DNA of 64,000 nt from Streptomyces sp. SLBN-31. GTDB lineage: Bacteria; Actinomycetota; Actinomycetes; Streptomycetales; Streptomycetaceae. Location of the stretch: NCBI RefSeq assembly GCF_006715395.1, contig NZ_VFNC01000002.1, positions 1,116,001-1,180,000 of the forward strand. The letters run 5' to 3'. The notes below the pieces were generated by a model that was given only the letters and a program-made list of their open reading frames with translations, did not search any database and was not told the origin of the DNA. Below are positions 45,907 to 56,722 of the stretch, piece after piece; within the stretch, counting starts at the first letter, position 1; each line of letters starts with the position of its first letter. The position numbers and the translations under genes were made by a program.

Positions 45907-47376
45907 ATGGCAACGACCCACACCCCGACCGCGAGCGAGGACCGCGCCGCCGTACTGCGCGATCTGCTCCCCCCGATCGCCCGCCGTCGCCCCCGAATCG
46001 GCCTGGTGGCGGGCGGACTCGGCACGTACTGGCCGCAGTTCCCCGATCTGCTGCCGCAGTTGAAGGAGTCGGCCGGCTACGTCGCCGAGCGGCTGCGGCG
46101 GATGGACGCTGAGGTGACCGACGTCGGCTTCGTCTCCGACGCCGAGGAGGGCGCCGCCGCGGCCGAGCGGCTGCGGCGCACCGACTGCGATCTGATCGTG
46201 CTGTTCCTGACGACCTATCTGACGTCGTCGATGGTGCTGCCGATCGCCCGCCGCTCCCACACACCCGTCCTGGTCGTCGACCTCCAGCCGACCGAGCGGA
46301 TGGACCACGCCCGCTTCGACACGGGTGCCTGGCTGGCGTACTGCGCGCAGTGCTCGGTGCCGGAGGTCGGCAACGTCTTCCGCCGCGCCCGTATCCCCTT
46401 CCGTTCGGTGTCGGGCTGGCTGCGGCAGGAGTCCGCCTGGCGGCGCATCGAGCAGTGGATCAGGGCCGCGCACGTCCGCGCCGCGCTCCGGCACGCCCGG
46501 CACGGTCTGATGGGGCACCTGTATCCCGGCATGCTGGACGTGTCGACCGATCTGACCCTGCTGTCCACGACGTTCGGTTCGCATTTGGAGGTGCTGGAGT
46601 TCGACGACCTGCGCCACCGGGTGGAGCGGGTGAGCGAGGCGGAGACCCGGGAGCGCGTGGAGCTGGCCCGCCGGGTGTTCACGCTCGACGAGAGCGTGGT
46701 GGACGAGGACTTCGCGTGGGGCGCGACGGTGTCCGTGGCGCTGGACCGGCTCGTCGAGGACTTCGGCCTGGACTCCCTCGCCTACTACCACCGCGGCCTC
46801 GACGGCGAACTGCACGAGCGGCTCGGCGCCGGCATGATCCTGGGAGCCTCTCTGCTCACCGCCCGCGGCGTGCCGGCGGCGGGCGAGTACGAACTCCGCA
46901 CGAGCGTGGCGCAGTTGGCCTCGCAGAGCATGGGCGCGGGCGGCTCCTTCACCGAGATCCAGGCGCTGAACTTCGAGGACGGCGTGGTGGAGATGGGGCA
47001 CGACGGGCCCGCCCACCTGGCCGTCAGCGCCCGCGAGCCGCTGCTGCGCGGGCTCGGTGTCTACCACGGCAAACGCGGCTGGGGTGTCAGCGTGGAGTTC
47101 GACGTCCGGCACGGCCCGGTGACCCTGCTCGGCCTCGGCCAGGACGCCGATGGGAGCCTGTCGTTCGTCACCTCCGAGGGCACGGTCGTACCCGGCCCCC
47201 TGCTGGAGATCGGCAACACCACCAGCCGTGTCGACTTCGGCCGCGACCCGGGCGAGTGGGTCGACGCCTGGAGCGCCACCGGCGTGGGCCACCACTGGTC
47301 CCTGGCGATCGGCCATCACGCCGCCGACTTCCACGCGGCGGCAAGCCTGCTCGACATCGACCACCGGCACGTGTGA
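45907..47376 (+). CDS. L-arabinose/L-fucose isomerase-like sugar isomerase
   Basis: A 489-residue protein of the AraA/FucI-like isomerase group: N-terminal IGLVAGGLGTYWPQFPDLLPQL, central LDVSTDLTLLSTTFGSH, and a C-terminal domain with GNTTSRVDFG and a final HHWSLAIGHHAADFHA, histidines typical of AraA metal/substrate site. It would convert an aldose to a ketose. The partner rhamnosidase points to rhamnose or another deoxy or pentose sugar, but no matching kinase or aldolase is nearby. Ribosome site AAGGAG before the ATG. A terminator follows. Confidence 0.82.
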   Translation: MATTHTPTASEDRAAVLRDLLPPIARRRPRIGLVAGGLGTYWPQFPDLLPQLKESAGYVAERLRRMDAEVTDVGFVSDAEEGAAAAERLRRTDCDLIVLFLTTYLTSSMVLPIARRSHTPVLVVDLQPTERMDHARFDTGAWLAYCAQCSVPEVGNVFRRARIPFRSVSGWLRQESAWRRIEQWIRAAHVRAALRHARHGLMGHLYPGMLDVSTDLTLLSTTFGSHLEVLEFDDLRHRVERVSEAETRERVELARRVFTLDESVVDEDFAWGATVSVALDRLVEDFGLDSLAYYHRGLDGELHERLGAGMILGASLLTARGVPAAGEYELRTSVAQLASQSMGAGGSFTEIQALNFEDGVVEMGHDGPAHLAVSAREPLLRGLGVYHGKRGWGVSVEFDVRHGPVTLLGLGQDADGSLSFVTSEGTVVPGPLLEIGNTTSRVDFGRDPGEWVDAWSATGVGHHWSLAIGHHAADFHAAASLLDIDHRHV

Positions 47377-47381
47377 CACCG

Positions 47382-47415
47382 GCCCGAAGGCGCCTGCCGA
47401 CAGACGCCTTCGGGC
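47382..47415 (+). terminator. Terminator after the isomerase gene
   Basis: GCCCGAAGGCG (47382-47392) pairs perfectly with CGCCTTCGGGC (47405-47415). Confidence 0.8.
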
Positions 47416-47692
47416 AACGGGTCATCACCGGCTCCGCCCGGCCGCCCCACGTTCGAGATGACGCCCAACAGCCTTATCCGGTGGGCACCTTGAGGCCTAC
47501 GGCCTCCGATCGCGCCGGTCTCGTCGTCGAGCCGTCGGTCACTCCGGGCGCGTCACGATCCTGAAGGAACCCGACCGCCGCGCCGGCCGGCAGGTGGTCA
47601 CCGTCGTGTGCGGCAGCGATGCCGTTCCGCGCGTCTGCCACCGCTGGACAGACACGGTCGCCGGCCGATCACGGCGACCGCGGGTCCGGCGG
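47416..47692. other. Intergenic stretch without recognisable gene
   Basis: Between the isomerase terminator and the convergent FAD-Rieske gene I see no protein with codon structure or homology on either strand. A small hairpin GAGGCC-TAC-GGCCTC lies near 47491. Confidence 0.6.
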
Positions 47693-49222
47693 TCAGATCT
47701 CCCGGCGCTCCAGCGGCCTTGTCGCCGGTCCCTGGACGACGTTGCCGTCGGGGTCGAAGCGGGAGCCGTGGCAGGGGCATTCCCAGGTGCGTTCGGCGCG
47801 GTTGAAGGCGACCAGGCAGCCCAGGTGCGTGCAGCGGGCGGCGACGGCGTGGAGCTCGCCGGACTCGTCGCGGTGGACCGCGCAGTGGTGTCCGCCGGCC
47901 AGGACGACCGCACCGTCTCCCGGGGCGATGTCGTCGACCGAGCCTCCGCCCGACACCGAGGGCAGCCGGTCGCCGACGAAGTGCCGGGCCACATGGGCCT
48001 GGTGGCGGAGGAAGGCGGGCGCCTCACGGACGACGGTGCCCAGCCGACGGGGGTCGTAGAGCCCGCTCCACGGTGAACTCCGGCCGGTGATCAGGTCGCC
48101 GAGCAGCCGCCCGGCCATGATGCCGCCGCTCATGCCCCAGCCGCCGAAGCCCGTGGCCACGTAGGTGTGGCGGCCCATCGTGGGCAGCGGTCCGACGAGG
48201 GGCACCGAGTCGGTGGAGTCGTTGTCCTGCGTGGCCCAGCGGTGGGTGAAGTCGAGTTTTCCGAAACGTTCCACGGCCCAGCGGGCGAGCCGGTCGAAGC
48301 GCTCCTCGACGTCGGCGGTGCCGGGGGCGAAGTGCTCACCGGTGACGATGAGCAGCCGCTGCCCGTCGGCGTACGGGGCCGTGCGCACCGAACGGGTGCC
48401 CTGCTCGGGGGTGATGAACATGCCGTGCGGGTCCAGGTCGGCGGGGACGGGCGCGGCCCAGACGAGTTCGCGGCGCGGGGAGAGCCGGGTGAAGAGCATG
48501 GCCCGGTCGAAGATCGGGTAGTGCGTGGCGACCACGACGTCGTCGGCGCTGAGCGTGACCCCGGCCTCCGTGGTCAGACGGCAGGGCTCGCCCTCCTTGA
48601 GACCGACGACGCGTGTCCCCTCGTAGATGGACACGCCTTGCCGGCGCAGTTCGTCGGCGAGGGCGAGGAGGTACTTGCGGGGGTGGAACTGTGCCTGCCC
48701 GGTCACCCGGACGGCGCCCGCGACCGGAAAGGGCAGATCCGTCCCGGTGACGAACTCCGCGGGCAGGCCGGCTGCCCGGGCGGCCTCCGCCTCGGCCTTG
48801 AGTTCGCCGACGCGCGCCTCGTCCTCGGTGTAGGTGAAGGCCGCCGTGTCCTCCCAGTCGCAGTCGATGCCGAGTTCGCGGGCCGTCTCGGCGGCGTGGC
48901 GGACGGCTTCGGTCTGGGACTGCGCGTACAGCTTCGCCGCGTCCTCGCCCCGGGTGCGGCGCAGCCGCTCGTAGACGAGGGTGTGCAGCACGCTCACCTT
49001 GGCGGTGGTGTGGCCGGTGACCCCGGCGGCGATCCGGTCGGCCTCCACGAGCGCCACGCTGCGGCCGCTGCGCGCCAGTTCCCATGCCGTGCTGAGGCCC
49101 GCGATGCCCGCGCCGATCACGGCGACGTCGACGGTGGTGTCCCGCTCCAGCGGGGGATGGGGCTCTCGTTGGGGTGCCGTGTCGATCCAGTACGACCGCT
49201 GCTCGGCTGCGTACGTGTTCAT
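47693..49222 (-). CDS. FAD-dependent oxidoreductase with C-terminal Rieske domain
   Basis: A 509-residue fusion: a DadA/glycine-oxidase-like FAD domain (VAVIGAGIAGLSTAWELA, GHTTAKVSVLHTL, ATGFGGWGMSGGIMAGRLL) followed by a Rieske [2Fe-2S] domain (CTHLGCLVAFNRAERTWECPCHGSRFDPDG). Such fusions are common in actinobacteria and poorly characterised. It lies 54 bases after the DUF3040 gene on the same strand and probably shares its SigB-type promoter, suggesting a role in stress. Confidence 0.9.
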   Translation of the reverse strand: MNTYAAEQRSYWIDTAPQREPHPPLERDTTVDVAVIGAGIAGLSTAWELARSGRSVALVEADRIAAGVTGHTTAKVSVLHTLVYERLRRTRGEDAAKLYAQSQTEAVRHAAETARELGIDCDWEDTAAFTYTEDEARVGELKAEAEAARAAGLPAEFVTGTDLPFPVAGAVRVTGQAQFHPRKYLLALADELRRQGVSIYEGTRVVGLKEGEPCRLTTEAGVTLSADDVVVATHYPIFDRAMLFTRLSPRRELVWAAPVPADLDPHGMFITPEQGTRSVRTAPYADGQRLLIVTGEHFAPGTADVEERFDRLARWAVERFGKLDFTHRWATQDNDSTDSVPLVGPLPTMGRHTYVATGFGGWGMSGGIMAGRLLGDLITGRSSPWSGLYDPRRLGTVVREAPAFLRHQAHVARHFVGDRLPSVSGGGSVDDIAPGDGAVVLAGGHHCAVHRDESGELHAVAARCTHLGCLVAFNRAERTWECPCHGSRFDPDGNVVQGPATRPLERREI

Positions 49223-49276
49223 GGCAGCCGGGTTCCCCGGGCGGGCCCGCCGAAGCGCCCGCCGTCGGCCGGGGTG

Positions 49277-49582
49277 TCAGCGCAGCGGCGAGCGTACGTG
49301 TTCGGGTTCCGTCCAGCGGCACAGCAGCCGGAAGCCCTGGACCAGGGTCAGCGGCCACAGCCCGGCGAAGGCCCAGATGACCGGGGGATCCGACGTGCGG
49401 ATGCCGACGACCATGAGGAAGAGGGATGCGGCGCCCAGCAGCGTCACCGCCAGCGGCAGCCAGTAGGAGCGGACCCGGTGCCCGGAGCGCATACGGTGCC
49501 TCAGCCGCGGGTCGCGCCGCAGCCTGCGCTCGATGTCCTTGAGGATGAATCGTTCGCTCAGCGAGAGCGGGGGGTCGTCCAC
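49277..49582 (-). CDS. DUF3040 small membrane protein
   Basis: A 101-residue protein starting LSLSERFILKDIERRLRRDPRL, the DUF3040 signature, followed by two helices (WLPLAVTLLGAASLFLMVVGI, VIWAFAGLWPLTLVQGFRLL). The GTG at 49582 is preferred to one at 49588 because the -10 box of the promoter ends at 49592, so transcription would begin near 49585. Function unknown. Confidence 0.8.
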   Translation of the reverse strand: MDDPPLSLSERFILKDIERRLRRDPRLRHRMRSGHRVRSYWLPLAVTLLGAASLFLMVVGIRTSDPPVIWAFAGLWPLTLVQGFRLLCRWTEPEHVRSPLR

Positions 49583-49591
49583 GCCCACCGA

Positions 49592-49615
49592 GTACCCGGG
49601 CGTGGCCGCCGAAAC
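49592..49615 (-). promoter_or_regulatory. SigB-type promoter of the DUF3040/FAD-Rieske operon
   Basis: On the minus strand GTTT (49615-49612), 14 bases and GGGTAC (49597-49592) match the Streptomyces SigB-group consensus GNNT-N14-16-GGGTAC/T. Confidence 0.6.
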
Positions 49616-49668
49616 GGTACCGGCGGACCCCCGCCGACAGGCTGTGCTCCACTGTCGGCGGTCGCGAA

Positions 49669-49713
49669 ACGGAGCCCGTCGGCGGGGTTCCGGCCCCTTC
49701 CGACGGGCTCCGT
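49669..49713 (-). terminator. Terminator downstream of the SRPBCC gene
   Basis: A perfect 14-bp stem: ACGGAGCCCGTCGG (49669-49682) with its complement at 49700-49713. It lies 15 bases beyond the stop of the minus-strand gene. Confidence 0.85.
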
Positions 49714-49727
49714 GTCGTGTGCCGCTC

Positions 49728-50186
49728 TCATCCGGGGGTGACCCGGCCGCGCCAGGACCCGGTCTCACCGCCGTGCTCCTCGATGTACTCCTTGAACCGC
49801 TTCATGTCGCCCTTGACCCGCCGGTCCACCATGCCGAGCGCGTCGGCGGCCTTCTCGGCGGCCCCGCTCGTCTCCACCTCCATGACCAGCTCCACGCGCG
49901 TGTGCGCGTCGTCGAGGCTCTCGAAGTGCACCATCCCCATCTGCTTGGTGTCGCCGCCGACCGTGCGCCAGGCGATCCTCTCGTCCGCCAGCTGGTCGAC
50001 GATCTCGGTGTCGAACTCCCGGCGCACGCCGCCGATCTTGGTGGTCCAGTGGTTGTGGGTGTCGTCGACCTGGGTGACCTTCTCGACGCCCTCCATGAAC
50101 TTCGGGAACTCCTCGAACTGGGTCCACTGGTTGTATGCGGTGTGGACCGGGACGGCGACCTCGACCGCTTCCTTGACCTTGCCCAT
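49728..50186 (-). CDS. SRPBCC (polyketide-cyclase/START-like) family protein
   Basis: A 152-residue soluble protein with the YcfL/CoxG-like start EVAVPVHTAYNQWTQFEEFPKFMEGVEKV and HNHWTTKIGGVRREFDTEIV, a helix-grip fold that binds hydrophobic ligands. The function in Streptomyces is unknown; related genes are often stress-induced. It sits in a group of minus-strand genes, two of which have SigB-like promoters. GGGAGGA precedes the ATG. Confidence 0.88.
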   Translation of the reverse strand: MGKVKEAVEVAVPVHTAYNQWTQFEEFPKFMEGVEKVTQVDDTHNHWTTKIGGVRREFDTEIVDQLADERIAWRTVGGDTKQMGMVHFESLDDAHTRVELVMEVETSGAAEKAADALGMVDRRVKGDMKRFKEYIEEHGGETGSWRGRVTPG

Positions 50187-50303
50187 GACCGTTCCTCCCT
50201 CTCATCGACGCTCGTTGTCGTCCGGCTCGTGAACGGTGTGCCGGGTACCCCGGATCCGCGCCGGTACCGACCCGGGACCTCGCCCCCTGCCCGTAGAAGC
50301 GGC

Positions 50304-50759
50304 TCACCGGGCCCGGCGCCGCATCGGCCCCCACTCACGTGCCCGCTCCTGCTCCTGCACGGCCCGCCGCGCCTCCTCGATGACGCTCTCGCCGATCCAG
50401 CCGATCGGCTCCACGTCCCGGACCAGCGGCTCGTTGTCGGGACCCCGTCCCCCGACCCGGCCGCGCAGCACCCAGGGGCGCACCCCCTCGCCCTTGTCGC
50501 GGGGCAGGTGCGAGTAGTCGTACAGCCGCCGCGCCACCCACAGCTCGGCCGAGCGGTCCTCCCACCACGGCTCGACGTCGAGCGGGTTGGCGGACAGGCC
50601 GGGCAGCCGTATCCCGGTCAGGCCGTCCCGGCTCTCGGCGATCGCCTCGTCGGCCTCGGGCCCTTGTGACCAGCGCACATACAGGTGGGGCGTGGACTGG
50701 ACCACCTCCGCCAGTTCGCGGAGGGTCCGCAGCACGGGCAGGTCGTCGCGGGCGTTCAT
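50304..50759 (-). CDS. Hypothetical protein of the DUF6098 type
   Basis: A 151-residue soluble protein: [32 protein letters not shown], a [21 protein letters not shown] core and an Arg-rich tail. I recognise it as a conserved actinobacterial hypothetical (DUF6098-like, from memory); no catalytic motif is evident. A SigB-type promoter lies about 50 bases upstream. Confidence 0.7.
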   Translation of the reverse strand: MNARDDLPVLRTLRELAEVVQSTPHLYVRWSQGPEADEAIAESRDGLTGIRLPGLSANPLDVEPWWEDRSAELWVARRLYDYSHLPRDKGEGVRPWVLRGRVGGRGPDNEPLVRDVEPIGWIGESVIEEARRAVQEQERAREWGPMRRRAR

Positions 50760-50809
50760 CGGGTCGTCTTTCCGTCCTGGCAGTCGTCGGGGGTTTCGGG
50801 GTGCGCCGG

Positions 50810-50834
50810 GTACCCCGCCGACCTCCCGGGACAC
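50810..50834 (-). promoter_or_regulatory. SigB-type promoter of the DUF6098 gene
   Basis: On the minus strand GTGT (50834-50831), 15 bases, GGGTAC (50815-50810), matching GNNT-N14-16-GGGTAC. A further GGGTACCC at about 50241-50248 lies before the SRPBCC gene but has only a weak -35 on that strand. Confidence 0.55.
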
Positions 50835-51004
50835 GTTCATTACACGGGGCCGGACCGGTGGCCGTTCGTCGTGCCGGAACAGCCCCTCGCCGCACCGTCG
50901 CCACCGTTCGCCGACGTCTGGACTGGCACGGCTTCGATCGGGTACTTGGGCCGCACAGGGTTCATTTGCACCTTTGTGCCCTCGGAGACAGGAGGCTGCC
51001 ACTC

Positions 51005-51645
51005 ATGAGCACGCCAACATCCACTCCGGCCGGCAACATCGCCGACCCCGGTCCGCTCGGACTCGCCGCCTTCGCAGCCACGACGTTCGTCCTGAGCACC
51101 TTCAACGCCAACCTGATCACCGACAAGAAGCTCGTCGCCGTCGTCCTCCCCCTCGCCCTCTTCTACGGCGGCCTGGCCCAACTCCTGGCCGGTATGTGGG
51201 AGTTCCGCAAGGGCAATACCTTCGGCGCGACCGCGTTCTGCTCCTACGGTGCCTTCTGGCTGTCATACGCCGCCTTCGCCAAGTTCGTGGCCCCGGGGCT
51301 GCCCGCCTCCACCGCGCACCAGGCGAGCGGGCTGTTCCTGCTGGTGTGGGCGGTCTTCACGGTGTACATGACGGTCGCCGCGCTCCGTACGACGGGGGCG
51401 ATCCTGGCGGTCTTCGTGACCCTGTCGGCGACCTTCATCGTGCTGTGCATCGCCGACTTCGCCCAGTCCGAGACCACCGTCAAGGCGGGCGGCTGGCTCG
51501 GTCTGGTGACCGCCGTGTGCGCCTGGTACGCGTCCTTCGCCGGCGTCACCAACTCCACCTCGGAACGTCCGGTCGTGCCGGTCTTCCCGAACGTCGCCAC
51601 CCGCCTGCACCTGCAGCGGGGCGGACCGGTGGCAGGGGCACGGGC

Positions 51646-51649
<4 letters not shown>
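51005..51649 (+). CDS. GPR1/FUN34/YaaH family acetate transporter
   Basis: A 214-residue six-helix protein: [24 protein letters not shown] carries the conserved NPAPLGL-like signature, followed by [36 protein letters not shown]. SatP/YaaH proteins import acetate or succinate by proton symport. It overlaps the acetyl-CoA synthetase gene by 4 bases (ATGA), so uptake and activation are coupled. GGAGG precedes the ATG at proper spacing. Confidence 0.93.
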
Positions 51650-53628
<1,979 letters not shown>

Positions 53629-53640
53629 CGGACCGCGCGC

Positions 53641-53664
53641 GGGGCCGTGACCCGTCACGGCCCC
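53641..53664. terminator. Bidirectional terminator between acsA and the response regulator
   Basis: GGGGCCGTGA (53641-53650), loop CCCG, TCACGGCCCC (53655-53664). It covers the stop codon region of the converging minus-strand gene. Confidence 0.85.
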
Positions 53665-54323
53665 GCCGGTTCCGCGCCCAGGTACCGCAGCACCGCCAGC
53701 ACCCGCCGGTTGGCGTCCTCCGCCACCGGCAGCGTCAACTTGCCGAAGATCGCGGCGACATGTTTCTCCACCGTCCCCGCCGACACCTCCAGCCGCCGGT
53801 CGATCGCGGTGTTGGAGCGGCCCTGCGCCATCAGCTCCAGCACCTCGTGCTCGCGTGCCGTGAGCGCGCCGATGCCGTCGACGCGCCGTGCCGCACCGGC
53901 GAGTTGGGTGACCACCTCGGGATCGAGGGCGGTCCCGCCGGCCGCGACCCGGTCCAACGCGTCCGTGAACTCGGCCACGTCGGCCACCCGGTCCTTGAGC
54001 AGGTAGCCGACGCCCGCGGAGCCGGCCGCGAGCAGCCGGGTGGCGTACCTGGTCTCGATGCACTGCGAGAACAGCAGCACCGGAGTCCCGGGGCGCCGCT
54101 CCCGGATGTCGATCGCGGCCCGCAGCCCCTCGTCGGTGTGTGTCGGCGGCATCCTGATGTCCACCACGCTCACGTCGGGCCGGTGTTCGGCCACGGCCGC
54201 CCGCAGCGCGTCGGCGTCGCCCACGGCCGCGCACACGTCGTGACCGCGTTCGGTGAGCATCAGGGCGAGCAGCTCCCGCAGCACCGCTGCGTCCTCGGCG
54301 ATCACCACGCGCATGACGGGCAT
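53655..54323 (-). CDS. Orphan NarL/LuxR-type response regulator
   Basis: A 222-residue regulator: RVVIAEDAAVLRELLALML, phospho-Asp in VSVVDIRMPPTHTDEG, receiver end YLLKDRV, LuxR HTH LTAREHEVLELMAQGRSNTAIDRRLEVSAGTVEKHVAAIF. The switch position reads LLFSQCIE. No kinase gene adjoins it; the only nearby candidate is the truncated kinase at 56723, 2.4 kb away on the same strand. An alternative ATG at 54314 would remove MPV. Confidence 0.9.
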   Translation of the reverse strand: MPVMRVVIAEDAAVLRELLALMLTERGHDVCAAVGDADALRAAVAEHRPDVSVVDIRMPPTHTDEGLRAAIDIRERRPGTPVLLFSQCIETRYATRLLAAGSAGVGYLLKDRVADVAEFTDALDRVAAGGTALDPEVVTQLAGAARRVDGIGALTAREHEVLELMAQGRSNTAIDRRLEVSAGTVEKHVAAIFGKLTLPVAEDANRRVLAVLRYLGAEPAGP

Positions 54324-54421
54324 GATCCCGTAATTCGCTTGACCCCGCCACGGGGTGACACCGCATGGTGGCGGGGCACCACGGGTCGTGGTGCCGGTTT
54401 TCGCGGGAGGCGGCGGCAGCG

Positions 54422-55642
54422 ATGGAGATACGTTCGACCACCGATGAGGACCTCGACGTCTTCGTGGACACGCTCCACACAGCCTTCGGACTCTTCCCGG
54501 AGACGCCGGCCGAAGGGGGCGGCGGGGTCTGGTGGTCGGCGCTCGAGATGGACCGCGGTCTGCTCGCCCGCACGGCGGACGGCAGGCCCGTCGGCACCGC
54601 CGCGTCCTACTCCTTCGAACTGACCCTGCCCGGTGAGACCCTCGTCCCGGCCCCCGGGGTGACCGCCGTCGGCGTCCTGCCCTCGCACCGACGCCAGGGC
54701 GTGCTCAGCGCGATGATGCGGCATCAGCTCACCGGACTGCGGGCCGGGGGCGAGTTCCTGTCCGTGCTGCTGGCCTCCGAGGCCCTGATCTACCGCAGGT
54801 TCGGCTACGGACCGGCGACGTACACGCAGCGGCTGACGGTGCCGCGCCACCGGGGCGCCGTCGCCCACCCCCGGGCGGGCGGAACGGCCGAGGCACCCAC
54901 GACCGGCTCGGTCGAGGTGCTGCGGCGCGCCGAGTGCGGCGAGATCCTGGAAGAGGTCTACGACCGCTACCGCCGCGCACAGCCCGGCGCGCTGTCCCGT
55001 CCGCACCGCTGGTGGGCCCTGCGCGCCGGACAGCCCCCGATCGCGCCGGCGGCACGGTACATCGCCGTCCACCGTGACACCGACGGCGTCCCCGACGGGT
55101 ACGCCAGCTACTCGGTCGACTCCGGCACCCTGACGGTCGACGAGACCATCACCACGGACGACGCCGTCTTCACTTCCCTGGCCCGGTTCGTTCTCGGCCA
55201 CGACCTGGTCGCCCAGGTGGTGTTCAAGCACGTTCCGCCCGGGCATCCGCTGCGCTGGCAGCTCGCGGACTTCCGGGCCGGCCAGGTGAGCGACCACACG
55301 GACTGGCTCTGGGTACGGCTGCTCGACGTCCCGCGCGCGCTCACCGCGCGCGGCTGGTGCACGGACGGCGAGCTCGTCCTCGACGTCGACGACCCCTTCC
55401 TCGGCGAACGGAACCGCTATCTGCTGTCCGTCCGGGACGGCAAGGCCGACTGCGTCCCGACGGACCGCGAACCCCACCTGTCCCTGGACATCACCGACCT
55501 GGGTTCGGTCTACCTCGGCGGCACCGCGCCGAGCACGCTCGTACGGGCCGGACACGTCCGGGCCCACCGTCCGGGTGCGGCCGCCCTCGCCGACGCGTTC
55601 TTCGCGGCCGAGCGCATCCCGCACTGCCTGCACTGGTTCTGA
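54422..55642 (+). CDS. Eis-like GNAT N-acetyltransferase
   Basis: A 406-residue protein with the Eis architecture: N-terminal GNAT (acetyl-CoA motif VTAVGVLPSHRRQGVLSAMMRHQ, then YRRFGYGPAT), a second GNAT-like domain and a C-terminal sterol-carrier-like domain ending ALADAFFAAERIPHCLHWF. The terminal carboxylate F is the usual catalytic end in Eis. Family members acetylate aminoglycosides or proteins at several amines. No operon partner is seen. Confidence 0.9.
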   Translation: MEIRSTTDEDLDVFVDTLHTAFGLFPETPAEGGGGVWWSALEMDRGLLARTADGRPVGTAASYSFELTLPGETLVPAPGVTAVGVLPSHRRQGVLSAMMRHQLTGLRAGGEFLSVLLASEALIYRRFGYGPATYTQRLTVPRHRGAVAHPRAGGTAEAPTTGSVEVLRRAECGEILEEVYDRYRRAQPGALSRPHRWWALRAGQPPIAPAARYIAVHRDTDGVPDGYASYSVDSGTLTVDETITTDDAVFTSLARFVLGHDLVAQVVFKHVPPGHPLRWQLADFRAGQVSDHTDWLWVRLLDVPRALTARGWCTDGELVLDVDDPFLGERNRYLLSVRDGKADCVPTDREPHLSLDITDLGSVYLGGTAPSTLVRAGHVRAHRPGAAALADAFFAAERIPHCLHWF

Positions 55643-55649
55643 CCCGCGG

Positions 55650-56285
55650 TCAGAGCCGGAACGCCGCTGTCAGCACCTCGGTGAGGGCGTCCCGCGTCAT
55701 GGTGGCGTCGACCGGAACCGCGCGCAGACCCAGCCGCTCGGTCTCCTCCCGCAGGTGTTCCGTGAACAGGCCGTCGCGTTCGGCGAGGTTGCGGCCGGCC
55801 CGCTCCGGATCGCTGGTCCTCCACAGGAACCCTTCACCGGGCGCCGCTCGGCTGCGGAAGGCGGCCCGGCGGAAGTCCGGGGTGGGAAGGAGCCAGACCG
55901 CGTGGTCGGGATCGGCGAGGAGCGGCTGCACGAGGTGCGGCAGCAACCGGAAACCCTCGACGACGACGCAGGGCCGGCGCGGCAGGCGCAGCAGGTCCTC
56001 GACGATCAGCCCGAAGCCCTCGCCGCGGAACCAGTGGAAGGTCTCCAGCATGACGCGCGGAGGCCGGTTCACCCAGCGCTCGTCCATGTCCATGGCCATG
56101 AACGCGTGCAGGAAGGGCGCTTCGTCGGGTGTGGTCCGGGCGGCGTGGTCCGGCATCGCGTCGTCGGTCGAGTACAGCCGCCAGCCGTGGCGGTCGGCGA
56201 GCCGGCGGGCGACCGTCGACTTCCCGGCCCCGCTGCCGCCGCCGATCCAGTAGACGTGCGACAGCCGTGCGGCGAGGCCGGTCAC
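55650..56285 (-). CDS. P-loop ATPase/kinase-like protein
   Basis: A 211-residue protein with Walker A GGGSGAGKSTVARRLA near the N-terminus, STDD, and VVVEGFRLLPHLV in a nucleoside- or small-molecule-kinase-like order. The GTG at 56285 overlaps the redoxin stop by 4 bases (GTGA) and is preferred to a longer ATG start at 56315. The substrate is unknown. Confidence 0.82.
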   Translation of the reverse strand: MTGLAARLSHVYWIGGGSGAGKSTVARRLADRHGWRLYSTDDAMPDHAARTTPDEAPFLHAFMAMDMDERWVNRPPRVMLETFHWFRGEGFGLIVEDLLRLPRRPCVVVEGFRLLPHLVQPLLADPDHAVWLLPTPDFRRAAFRSRAAPGEGFLWRTSDPERAGRNLAERDGLFTEHLREETERLGLRAVPVDATMTRDALTEVLTAAFRL

Positions 56286-56707
56286 GTAGCCGAGGAGAGC
56301 TGTCGGCGCACCCATTCCGGATCGGGGTTAATGTGCGGCCGGCCCGCCACGACGACGGTCGGCACGGTCTCGTCGCCGCCGTTGGCGGCCCGCACCACCG
56401 CCGCCCCGGCGGGGTCGCGCCGGATGTCGACCCAGTGCAGCCGACGGGCCCGGCGGCCCAGCCGCACGCAGTACGCGCAGCCCGGCCTCCAGTAGACGAC
56501 GGGGCGTCCGTCGGCGGCGCTGCGGCGCTGTGCCTCCTGCGCGTCGACCGACCTCGGGAAGATCAGGGGCGAGTTGACCGCCGCCAACGCCAGGAACACC
56601 AGCAGCAGTGCCGTGGCCTCGACGGGGCTGCCCTCGAGGGCGAGGTCCGTCGCCAGGGCCGAACCGCACAGCACGAACAGCAGGGGCGGCAACCAGACGC
56701 GCGTCAT
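56282..56707 (-). CDS. Membrane-anchored mycoredoxin/glutaredoxin-like protein
   Basis: A 141-residue protein with two N-terminal helices (LPPLLFVLCGSALATDLAL, TALLLVFLALAAVNSPLIF) and a C-terminal redoxin with the CxxC active site WRPGCAYCVRLG and the cis-proline TVPTVVV. The layout matches membrane mycoredoxin-type proteins of actinobacteria. Overlap with the downstream P-loop gene indicates co-translation. Confidence 0.88.
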   Translation of the reverse strand: MTRVWLPPLLFVLCGSALATDLALEGSPVEATALLLVFLALAAVNSPLIFPRSVDAQEAQRRSAADGRPVVYWRPGCAYCVRLGRRARRLHWVDIRRDPAGAAVVRAANGGDETVPTVVVAGRPHINPDPEWVRRQLSSAT

Positions 56708-56722
56708 ACTGCCGCAGGCTAC

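Noticed and set aside
50241-50248. GGGTACCC as a SigB promoter for the SRPBCC gene
   Set aside because: The motif is palindromic and on the coding strand the -35 reads CGGT at N15 rather than GNNT; kept only as a remark.
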